DNA of 18,559 nt from an uncultured Collinsella sp. (GTDB lineage Bacteria; Actinomycetota; Coriobacteriia; Coriobacteriales; Coriobacteriaceae), in NCBI GenBank assembly GCA_900553165.1, contig USCN01000006.1:1-18559 (forward strand). Reading direction: 5' to 3'. Positions 1 to 6,152 of the stretch are shown here, piece after piece. Numbering within the stretch: the first letter of the stretch is position 1; each line of letters starts with the position of its first letter. Under the pieces are notes generated by a model. That model saw only the letters and a list, made by a program, of their open reading frames with translations. It ran no database searches and had not been told where the DNA came from. A program made the translations under genes and the position numbers.

Positions 1-1
1 C

Positions 2-2713
2 AACGAGGTGCTGATCGAAGAAGGCATCGAAGGCTGGAAGGAATACGAACTCGAGCTGATGCGCGACAAGAAGGACAATGTCGTGGTCGTCTGCCCGATC
101 GAAAACGTCGACCCGGTCGGCGTGCACACCGGCGACTCCATCACCGTGGCGCCGGCGCAGACGCTCTCCGACCTTGAGTATCAGCGCATGCGCGTGGCCT
201 CGCTCGCCATTCTGGAGAAGATCGGCGTCGAGACCGGTGGCTCCAACGTGCAGTTTGCCGTGAACCCCAACACCGGCCGCCTGATCGTCATCGAGATGAA
301 CCCGCGCGTGAGCCGCTCGTCCGCGCTGGCCTCCAAGGCCACGGGTTTCCCCATCGCCAAGGCCGCCGCGCGCCTTGCCGTGGGCTACACGCTCGACGAG
401 ATCGTCAACGACATCACTAAGGCTACGCCTGCCTGCTTTGAGCCCACGATTGACTACTGCGTGGTCAAGGTGCCGCGCTTTGCCTTCGAGAAGTTCAAGG
501 GTACCGACCCCACGCTCACCACGCGTATGAAGGCCGTGGGCGAGATCATGGCGATCGGCCGCACCTTTGAGGAGGCCTTTGGCAAGGCTATGCGCTCGCT
601 GGAGGACGGCCACCAGGGCATTTGCGCCGGAGGCAAAGAGGGTGCCGACAAGCTGAGCGACGATGAGCTCGCTCAGGCCGTGGCAACCCCGACCGAGCAT
701 CGCATCTTCTTTGTGGTCGAGGCCCTGCGCCGCAGCTGGGACGTTGTGCGCATCCACGCTATCTGCGGTATCGATCCGTGGTATCTCAACCGTATCAACG
801 ACATGGTGCAGGTCCAGGAGAGCATCCGCGGCCTGCGTGTGGAGGATATCGACGCCGACGCGATGCGTCTGCTCAAGCAGTACGGCACGAGCGACGCCGA
901 GATCGCCGCGCTGACCAGCTCGGACGAGCGCTTTGTGCGCGCCTATCGCAAGGGCCTGGGCGTGGTTCCCAGCATGAAGACGGTCGATACCTGCGCTGCG
1001 GAGTTCTCGAGCGCCACGGAGTACCATTACAAGACCTACGAGAACATCTACCGCACGAGCCCAGTCGCCAAAAAGTGCGTGGCCCCCGACGAGACCACGC
1101 CGGCGGACAAGCCCAAGGCGATGATCCTGGGCGCCGGCCCCAACCGTATCGGCCAGGGTATCGAGTTCGACTACTGCTGTGTGCATGCGAGCTATGCACT
1201 GGCGGCCCGTGGTTTTGAGACCATCATGGTCAACTGCAACCCCGAGACCGTCTCGACCGACTACGACACGTCCGACCGCCTGTACTTTGAGCCGCTCACC
1301 TACGAGGACGTCATGGACGTTATCGATGTTGAGCGACCCGACGGCGTCGTGGTGACGCTCGGCGGCCAGACCCCGCTTAAGCTGGCGCGCATGCTCGAGG
1401 AGAGCGGCGTGAACATCATGGGTACCAAGCCCGACGCCATCGATTTTGCCGAGGACCGCGAGCGTTTTGCCGCCCTGCTCGACAAACTGGGTATTATGTA
1501 TCCGCCGGCGGGCCAGGCCACCTCGTTTGAGGAGGCCGAGGCCGTTGCCGCACACATCGGCTACCCGCTGCTGGTGCGTCCGAGCTATGTGCTGGGCGGC
1601 CGCGGCATGATGATCGCCTACGATGCCGAGCATCTGCGCGATTACATGGCCGAGGCTGCGCGCATTAGCCCCGACTACCCGGTGTATCTGGATCGCTTCT
1701 TGGAGGGTGCGATCGAGTCCGATGTCGACGCCCTGTGCGATGGCGAAGAGGTCTACATCGGCGGCATTCTGGAGCATATCGAGGAGGCCGGTATTCACTC
1801 CGGCGACTCCGCGACCTGCATCCCGCCGTTCAGCTTTAGCGAGAGCCTGCAGGCAAAGCTTCGCGAGACCACGCGCCGCATCGCGATGGCGCTGGGCGTA
1901 CGCGGCCTGGTCAACGTGCAGTACGCCATCAAGGGCGAGACCGTCTACGTGATCGAGGCCAACCCGCGTGCCAGCCGTACCGTGCCGTTCATCTCCAAGG
2001 CAACCGGCGTGCCGCTGGCCAAGTGCGCGGCGCGTATCATGGCAGGCGATTCCATCGCGAGCCTGGGCCTGCCGAGCGACGAGCGTCAGCTCGATTGGTT
2101 CTGTATGAAGGAAGCCGTTATGCCCTGGGGTCGTTTCCCGGGCGCTGACGTTATCCTGGGGCCCGAGATGAAGTCGACGGGCGAGGTCATGGGTATCGCC
2201 AAGAGCTATCCCGAGGCATACGCCAAGACGCAACTGGCGATTGACTACAAGCTGCCCGACCCGAGCGCCGGCAAGGTGTTCATTAGCGTGTGCGACCGAG
2301 ATAAGCGTCACATCCTTTCGGTCGCCCGCATCCTGCGCTACCTGGGCTTTGACATCTGCTCCACCGAGGGTACGGCGCGCGTGCTGCGCGGCGGCAACGT
2401 GACGTGCGAAGTCGTGGAGAAGATCAGCGGCCCGCACGACGGCGAGCGTCCCAACATCGGTGACCTCATCGCCGATGGCAAGATTGCGGTAATCATCAAT
2501 ACGCCATACGGCCCGGGCTCGCGTGGCGACGGTTATCTGCTGCGCACCGAGGCAGTGCGTCGCGGCGTGACCTGCGTGACCGCGATGTCCGCGGCCAACA
2601 CGTACGTGAGCGCTATCGAGGCCGTGCGTGAGGACCAGCAGGGTCACGGCAGCGCCAACGACATGGGCATGGACGTCATCGCCCTGCAGGACCTGCCGCA
2701 GCATACGGTGTAG
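2..2713 (+). CDS. carB: Carbamoyl-phosphate synthase large subunit, 5'-truncated by window edge
   Basis: Makes carbamoyl phosphate from bicarbonate, ammonia (from the CarA glutaminase) and two ATP, for pyrimidine and arginine synthesis; cytoplasmic. The frame is open at the window edge, so about 200 N-terminal residues of a protein of roughly 1,070 are missing. Visible in order: the rest of the first ATP-grasp domain ([47 protein letters not shown]); the oligomerisation domain (around [16 protein letters not shown]); the start of the second synthetase half ([37 protein letters not shown]); the second ATP-grasp domain ([29 protein letters not shown]); and a C-terminal MGS-like allosteric domain (from [14 protein letters not shown] to VIINTPYG). 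The 901 residues after the first in-frame Met match the expected remainder with no frameshift. carA would be expected upstream, outside the window. The stop is TAG at 2711-2713. Confidence 0.98.
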   Translation, partial: NEVLIEEGIEGWKEYELELMRDKKDNVVVVCPIENVDPVGVHTGDSITVAPAQTLSDLEYQRMRVASLAILEKIGVETGGSNVQFAVNPNTGRLIVIEMNPRVSRSSALASKATGFPIAKAAARLAVGYTLDEIVNDITKATPACFEPTIDYCVVKVPRFAFEKFKGTDPTLTTRMKAVGEIMAIGRTFEEAFGKAMRSLEDGHQGICAGGKEGADKLSDDELAQAVATPTEHRIFFVVEALRRSWDVVRIHAICGIDPWYLNRINDMVQVQESIRGLRVEDIDADAMRLLKQYGTSDAEIAALTSSDERFVRAYRKGLGVVPSMKTVDTCAAEFSSATEYHYKTYENIYRTSPVAKKCVAPDETTPADKPKAMILGAGPNRIGQGIEFDYCCVHASYALAARGFETIMVNCNPETVSTDYDTSDRLYFEPLTYEDVMDVIDVERPDGVVVTLGGQTPLKLARMLEESGVNIMGTKPDAIDFAEDRERFAALLDKLGIMYPPAGQATSFEEAEAVAAHIGYPLLVRPSYVLGGRGMMIAYDAEHLRDYMAEAARISPDYPVYLDRFLEGAIESDVDALCDGEEVYIGGILEHIEEAGIHSGDSATCIPPFSFSESLQAKLRETTRRIAMALGVRGLVNVQYAIKGETVYVIEANPRASRTVPFISKATGVPLAKCAARIMAGDSIASLGLPSDERQLDWFCMKEAVMPWGRFPGADVILGPEMKSTGEVMGIAKSYPEAYAKTQLAIDYKLPDPSAGKVFISVCDRDKRHILSVARILRYLGFDICSTEGTARVLRGGNVTCEVVEKISGPHDGERPNIGDLIADGKIAVIINTPYGPGSRGDGYLLRTEAVRRGVTCVTAMSAANTYVSAIEAVREDQQGHGSANDMGMDVIALQDLPQHTV

Positions 2714-2724
2714 TTGACCTGTCC

Positions 2725-2815
2725 GGCCGGGGCGGGAGGGGCCGAGATTTCCCCCTTTCGCTCCGGCTGCAAGCAGAGTCGCTCAGGAGGAAACTCGGTC
2801 CCTCCCGCCCCGGCC
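2725..2815. repeat. Long GC-rich palindrome just after carB
   Basis: The arms 2725-2740 and 2800-2815 are perfect 16-bp inverted repeats (GGCCGGGGCGGGAGGG and its complement). Six more pairs (2741-2746 with 2794-2799, one G-U in RNA) and then a broken continuation (2748-2754 with 2786-2792) extend the stem. The loop contains a small CTGC-AA-GCAG hairpin at 2767-2776. Transcribed from carB this would fold into a very stable hairpin, but no T-run follows, so it is not a textbook intrinsic terminator. It may be a dispersed intergenic palindrome or MITE-like unit. It also marks the left edge of the lost surface-protein gene. No target-site duplication is evident. Confidence 0.75.
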
Positions 2816-2858
2816 TGCGGTGACTCGGTTGCACCGTGTGCTGCCGAAGGAGCTTTGT

Positions 2859-3071
2859 GCGTCCGGTGGCAATCAGGGTTCCGGCAACGGTGGGCAGACA
2901 TCCGGCGGTTCGAACGATGGCGCCCAGGCGGGAAAGCCCGCTGGTGACAAGGCTCAGGGTGGCAAGTCCGCTAACTCACTTGCGAGCACCGGTGATCAAA
3001 CGGTGGCGACCGTCGCCGCGATCGCCGCAATCGGAGTCTTTCTTGCTCGTTTCCGCCGCAAGGAAGACTAG
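2859..3071 (+). pseudogene. Orphan C-terminal sorting signal of a lost surface protein
   Basis: The frame encodes a Gly/Ser/Asn/Gln-rich linker (SGGNQGSGNGGQTSGGS and onward), then LASTGD, a hydrophobic stretch (TVATVAAIAAIGVFLA) and a basic tail RFRRKED ending in TAG at 3069-3071. That order (LPXTG-like motif, membrane segment, positive tail) is the cell-wall sorting signal of Gram-positive surface proteins; LASTG is a non-canonical form of LPXTG. Nothing upstream in this frame resembles a surface domain: the frame runs straight into the palindrome after carB, and there is no ribosome-binding site or signal peptide. It is best read as the 3' remnant of a deleted surface-protein gene. The linker resembles the C-terminal linker of the glycosidase ending near 12450 (shared GNQGSGNG). 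The left boundary given is approximate. Confidence 0.7.
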
Positions 3072-3104
3072 CGCGAGCGATTGACAATCGCACACGTTTC
3101 TCAA

Positions 3105-3132
3105 GAGGGCCGCGGTAACCGTCGCGGCCCTC
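3105..3132 (+). terminator. Terminator-like hairpin after the surface-protein remnant
   Basis: A perfect 10-bp stem, GAGGGCCGCG (3105-3114) with CGCGGCCCTC (3123-3132), encloses an 8-nt loop. The following sequence (ACTTTACC) has only a short T tract, so termination may be weak. It lies 34 bp after the remnant's stop codon, where the terminator of the lost gene would be expected. Confidence 0.6.
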
Positions 3133-3266
3133 ACTTTACCGGAGCGGTCTGAGGACTCGCGTCTTTCGCTTCGGACTGCTGCGCAGGGTCAATCAGGCGG
3201 AGATCTCACCCGTGTCGGGTTTGCGATAGCTTGGCGAACATAATTACGCGAAATCTAGGATTTCTC

Positions 3267-3306
3267 AAAAACGCGAAGTAGATGATATATTGTACTTCGC
3301 GTTTTT
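3267..3306 (+). promoter_or_regulatory. Palindromic operator enclosing an extended -10 box of the ATPase gene
   Basis: AAAAACGCGAAGTA (3267-3280) and its exact complement TACTTCGCGTTTTT (3293-3306) form a 14-bp inverted repeat. Inside the 12-bp spacer is TGATATATT (3283-3291), which fits an extended -10 promoter element. No good -35 box was found. Further half-sites flank it: CGCGAA at 3247-3252 and GCGAAGT at 3324-3330. Initiation just after the spacer would give a leader of about 40 nt to the ATG at 3339. A repressor on the repeat would block the promoter. The outer A and T tracts would also allow a bidirectional terminator-like hairpin, a competing reading. Confidence 0.6.
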
Positions 3307-3338
3307 CAGTTAATCTTAATTTTGCGAAGTGGATTGCC

Positions 3339-4550
3339 ATGAGACTTATTAATCGCCCGTTCTACATGAGCAAGCTTTCCAAGGTGGCAGGTACGCCTGA
3401 TATCAAGGTGATCACCGGAATCAGGCGATGCGGAAAATCGAAATTGCTTGAGGCGTTTGCCAGCCAACTTCATTCAAACGACCCCTCGGCCAACGTCATA
3501 CACGTCAACTTCAATCTACTTGAGTTCGAGCCGTTGGCGGAATACCATGCGCTGCATACATATGTGGAAAAGCACTATATTGAGGGTTGCCGGAATATCG
3601 TCATGATCGACGAGGTCCAGATGTGTGAAGGGTTCGAGCGGGCTATCAACAGTCTTCATGCGTCAGAGAAATATGACATTTACATCACGGGGTCGAACGC
3701 CTTTCTTCTCTCAAGCGACCTCTCGACGTTGTTCACGGGAAGAACGGTGGAGATCGAGGTCTTTCCGTTTTCACTTGCGGAGTTCTCGGCGTATCACGAG
3801 ATCACTTCTCCAGCCGAGGCCCTTGCTCGCTATGTCCGCGAGGGAGGAATGCCGGGTTCCTATATCTACCAGGACGAAAGGATGCGTTTCTCATACATCT
3901 CGGATGTGCTTGAAACTCTTATCCTGCGCGACATCAGACAAAAATATCGTATACGTAATGCGGAGCAGCTTAAACGTTCCTGCGAGTTCCTGATGGATAA
4001 CGTCGGAAACATCTCTTCTCTCAAGGGGATGGCGGCCGAGCTTTCACGAGCGAACCTTAAGATAAGCGACAAGACGCTGGCTGTGTATATCGACTACCTG
4101 TGTAATGCGTTTGCGTTCTACCGGTTTCGTCGCTTTGACGTCTCAGGAAAGAAATACCTGTCGACGGGAGATAAATACTACCTGGCCGACCATTCGTTTC
4201 GCTACGCCGCGCTTGGCACGAAAAAGCTCGATTTTGGCCATGTTTACGAGAATATGGTGGCAATCGAGCTTATGCGCCGCGGATGGGAAGTCTACGTCGG
4301 CGTTCTCTACCAAAAGGAAGTAGACTTTGTCGCCATCAGGCGCGACCGCCGTGTCTATATCCAGGTGAGTGACGACATTTCCCAAGAAGCGACGCTGGAG
4401 CGTGAGCTTGATCCGCTGCGACGGATTCGAGACGCCTATCCCAAGTGCGTCATCGCCCGAACAGGGCACGAAACGACTGATTGGGATGGCATCAAGGTCG
4501 TCGACCTGGCACGATGGCTTATGGGTGAATCAGGCGAGCTGGCCGTCTAG
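3339..4550 (+). CDS. AAA ATPase with C-terminal DUF4143 region
   Basis: This 403-residue protein belongs to the AAA_14 plus DUF4143 family, common in gut bacteria and without a settled function. Walker A is GIRRCGKS (G27 to S34, K33) and Walker B is IVMIDEVQ (D91, E92). ITGSNAFLLSSDLSTLFTGR looks like the sensor region. The middle part (about 190-290) resembles the winged-helix portion of DUF4143. The C-terminus has KEVDFVAI (E327, D329) and VYIQVS (Q342), reminiscent of PD-(D/E)XK nuclease-like folds. The ATG at 3339 is preferred over the in-frame ATG at 3282: family members begin a few residues before the R-x-x-Y and IKVITGIRRCGKS motifs, and 3282 lies inside the palindromic promoter. The ribosome-binding site is weak (AAGTGG). 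Codon use is less GC-biased than in carB or the pur genes, suggesting acquisition by transfer. Confidence 0.88.
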   Translation: MRLINRPFYMSKLSKVAGTPDIKVITGIRRCGKSKLLEAFASQLHSNDPSANVIHVNFNLLEFEPLAEYHALHTYVEKHYIEGCRNIVMIDEVQMCEGFERAINSLHASEKYDIYITGSNAFLLSSDLSTLFTGRTVEIEVFPFSLAEFSAYHEITSPAEALARYVREGGMPGSYIYQDERMRFSYISDVLETLILRDIRQKYRIRNAEQLKRSCEFLMDNVGNISSLKGMAAELSRANLKISDKTLAVYIDYLCNAFAFYRFRRFDVSGKKYLSTGDKYYLADHSFRYAALGTKKLDFGHVYENMVAIELMRRGWEVYVGVLYQKEVDFVAIRRDRRVYIQVSDDISQEATLERELDPLRRIRDAYPKCVIARTGHETTDWDGIKVVDLARWLMGESGELAV

Positions 4551-4576
4551 CACGCGATGACGCGGGCTGAAACGAA

Positions 4577-4642
4577 CGAGCGAGAATTTCGTCCCGCGAG
4601 GAGGCCAATACGGCCCTCTTCGAAGGACGGAATCCTCGCTCG
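4577..4642. repeat. 66-nt imperfect hairpin between ATPase and antitoxin genes
   Basis: The outer arms 4577-4594 and 4625-4642 are complementary at 16 of 18 positions (one mismatch would be a G-U in RNA). The inner arms, GAGGCC (4601-4606) and GGCCCTC (4612-4617) with neighbouring bases, continue the fold to a loop of about 5 nt. No T-run follows, so it is not a typical terminator, although it could stall or protect the ATPase transcript. The rest of the 234-bp gap holds no plausible gene. Confidence 0.6.
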
Positions 4643-4732
4643 ATCTCTTGGCGGGATATTTTGCTCGGTCGATGATCAACGGTTGGTGGAAAGCGATGCC
4701 TCGTCCGTGTCACCATTCCGTGATTGCTGGTA

Positions 4733-4762
4733 TTTTCTGCATGCTAAAATGAATGCATAAAA
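4733..4762 (+). promoter_or_regulatory. Promoter and putative autoregulatory operator of the toxin-antitoxin operon
   Basis: TTTTCTGCAT (4733-4742) and ATGCATAAAA (4753-4762) form a 10-bp inverted repeat with one mismatch. They enclose TGCTAAAAT (4742-4750), an extended -10 box; a weak -35 candidate, TTGCTG, lies at 4724-4729 (15-bp spacing). Phd/YefM-type antitoxins repress their own promoter through palindromes of this kind, so an operator role is a reasonable inference. Confidence 0.6.
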
Positions 4763-4784
4763 GACTTTATATTTGGAGGTCTCG

Positions 4785-5105
4785 ATGCCTGCTTTAAAGA
4801 TGCTCGACAATCTTGTTCCCATCAGCGATTTCAGTCACGGTAAGGGTTCGGCTGCTTTTTCGAAGGTTGGGGACGATAATCCCGTTGTGGTCCTTAAACA
4901 CAATAAGCCGGCATTCGTTATTGTGACGCCCGATGAATACAGGGAGGCGAAGCAGGCGGAGGAGGACCTCGCCTTGTTGACGTTGGCCCTTAAGAGGACG
5001 GCTGCGACAAGCGATGATGAACTCGTTTCCCTATCTGATGTTATGGCAGAGTTGGGTGTGGGCCAGGACGAACTCGATCAGATGGATGAGGTCGAGTTTG
5101 AATGA
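4785..5105 (+). CDS. Phd/YefM-type antitoxin
   Basis: This 106-residue protein would neutralise the toxin encoded next to it and probably repress the operon. The N-terminal half (VPISDFSHGKGSAAFSKV, then PVVVLKHNKPAFVIVTPDEY) matches the DNA-binding fold of Phd/YefM antitoxins. The acidic C-terminal half (AEEDLALLTL to QMDEVEFE) would be the toxin-wrapping tail. The start is ATG at 4785, because GGAGGT at 4775-4780 sits 4 nt upstream; an in-frame TTG at 4773 overlaps that site and is unlikely. The TGA stop overlaps the toxin ATG (ATGA at 5102-5105), typical of translationally coupled pairs. Assignment to Phd/YefM rather than RelB rests on the PVVVLKHNKPAFVIV pattern. Confidence 0.88.
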   Translation: MPALKMLDNLVPISDFSHGKGSAAFSKVGDDNPVVVLKHNKPAFVIVTPDEYREAKQAEEDLALLTLALKRTAATSDDELVSLSDVMAELGVGQDELDQMDEVEFE

Positions 5106-5452
5106 GCGGGTACGAAGTCGCTTTCTACCCGGATGCTCTCAAGGATGTTAAGCGTCTGGACGGCTCCCAACGAAAGAACGTGCTTAAGGCCATCGAGAAA
5201 ATCAGAGCGAATCCATTGTCGCAGAACGAAGGCGGATTCGGTAAACCCCTTGGAAACAAGGCCGGTACAGATTTGACAGGCTTTATGAAAATCAAGCTCA
5301 GAGGAAGTGGCATTCGGATTGTGTATCGCCTCATCAAGATAAAAGGGAAAATGGCCATCGTCGTGGTGGGCGCTCGCGAAGACATGGAAGTGTACCGAAC
5401 TGCCCAAAGGCGAGCGGTTGATTTTGAGAAGTGGGCGGAAGAAAATCTCTAG
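5102..5452 (+). CDS. RelE/ParE-superfamily toxin
   Basis: This 116-residue basic protein is the likely toxin of the pair. It opens with YEVAFYPDALKDVKRLDG and an amphipathic helix (QRKNVLKAIEKIRANP), continues with GKPLGNKAGTDLTGFMKIKLRGSGIRIVYRLI, and ends with a strand and RED-x-EVYRTAQRR. This order is that of the RelE/ParE fold. RelE members cleave ribosome-bound mRNA, whereas ParE members poison gyrase; the basic residues in LRGSGIRIVYR and EVYRTAQRR favour an mRNA interferase, but this is inference. It overlaps the antitoxin by 4 bp and is followed 56 bp later by a strong terminator. The frame is intact. Confidence 0.87.
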   Translation: MSGYEVAFYPDALKDVKRLDGSQRKNVLKAIEKIRANPLSQNEGGFGKPLGNKAGTDLTGFMKIKLRGSGIRIVYRLIKIKGKMAIVVVGAREDMEVYRTAQRRAVDFEKWAEENL

Positions 5453-5508
5453 CTTCATGGGTGAAAGACTGGTATGCGGCGATGTGCTCCAGACACACGG
5501 GTTTTGGC

Positions 5509-5545
5509 AAGGCTCTGGCGATTAGAGGATTCGCCAGAGCCTTTT
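5509..5545 (+). terminator. Intrinsic terminator of the toxin-antitoxin operon
   Basis: A perfect 13-bp stem, AAGGCTCTGGCGA (5509-5521) with TCGCCAGAGCCTT (5531-5543), encloses a 9-nt loop and ends in TTTT (5542-5545). It marks the right end of the ATPase/toxin-antitoxin block. Confidence 0.9.
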
Positions 5546-5567
5546 CCTATCCGTGGGGCACTCCTCT

Positions 5568-5770
5568 TGGACAGTTAGTTCAGATTTGTATTTATTTGAG
5601 GCCGCGTGGAGGGCGATTTGGGCTCGATTGAGCTGTTTTAGGTGGTCTGAACTGATAAAGGCGTACGGGCAAGAGCGAGAAGGACCTATTATCGGGTCTA
5701 AAGCGGCCCAAACCAGTTTGTTAGCGCCAATTAGCACCGCCAAAAAATACATATCTGAACTAACTGTCCA
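5568..5770. mobile_element. 203-bp MITE-like element with about 30-bp terminal inverted repeats
   Basis: The left end, TGGACAGTTAGTTCAGAT (5568-5585), is repeated exactly in inverted orientation at the right end (5753-5770). The match continues inward with one substitution and one indel to about 30 bp (5568-5598 against 5741-5770). The interior is AT-richer than flanking DNA, encodes no convincing protein, and has a further inverted pair, TTTGGGC (5617-5623) and GCCCAAA (5706-5712). This fits a non-autonomous transposable element. No target-site duplication is visible (TCT before, CCA after), so it may be old or its ends may differ slightly. A structured RNA is a less likely alternative. Confidence 0.7.
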
Positions 5771-6149
5771 CCACCCTCTGTCGATTGCTCATTTAAGCCC
5801 AAAGTCAGCCAACGTACGTAAAGGTATGGTCTATGTAATACCAGATAAACAGTACATTTTTGCTTAATTGGTATTTGGTTGAAGAACCAATTGGTATGGC
5901 TTTTGGACCCCACTTAGCCGTCTACGTTCATTTTAATGCCGCTGGGAGAATTTCGAACTTGGTTGCGCAACTGCTCCCGTATGCTGATTCAACCTAATAG
6001 GTGGCTATCTGGTTACTACCAGTTGACCCCTTGGTAACGGGTGGGCCAATTGTACGGAATGTACCGAACACCCCCCCGTTTGATGCGTTCGCCCATGCTG
6101 CAGGGCGCGCGTCCGCGACACTTCCGCATGTCGGAGGGAAGGAGTCCAG
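5771..6149. other. AT-rich leader region of the glycosidase gene with small repeats
   Basis: No gene is supported here. It contains an inverted pair GGTAT/ATACC (5823-5827, 5838-5842), a hairpin TTGGTT-GAAG-AACCAA (5875-5890) and the direct repeat AATTGGTAT (5866-5874 and 5889-5897). Also present are the palindrome CTGGT-TACT-ACCAG (6009-6022), with an inverted partner GTAAC at 6034-6038, and two GTAC motifs at 6052-6064. These could be operators controlling the glycosidase, but no confident -35/-10 pair was found. Confidence 0.4.
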
Positions 6150-6152
6150 GTG
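6139..6152 (+). promoter_or_regulatory. Ribosome-binding site that fixes the GTG start of the glycosidase
   Basis: AAGGAG (6139-6144) lies 5 nt before GTG at 6150. Translation from this GTG gives an immediate signal peptide (basic RRNSIFTKR, then a hydrophobic core), so the non-ATG start is well supported. Confidence 0.8.

Noticed and set aside
2714..2947. A small plus-strand frame starting right after the carB stop
   Set aside because: It starts in the GC-rich palindrome without a start signal and is out of frame with the sorting-signal remnant.
3282..3338. N-terminal extension of the ATPase from the ATG at 3282
   Set aside because: It would place the start inside the palindrome and -10 box; the family N-terminus aligns with ATG 3339.
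5560..5780. Target-site duplication flanking the MITE-like element
   Set aside because: Immediate flanks (TCT before, CCA after, and longer windows) do not match; CCTCT and CCCTCT nearby are not adjacent to both ends.
5553..5867. A 104-codon plus-strand frame across the MITE-like element
   Set aside because: It runs through both terminal repeats into flanking DNA, lacks a ribosome-binding site and shows no family resemblance.
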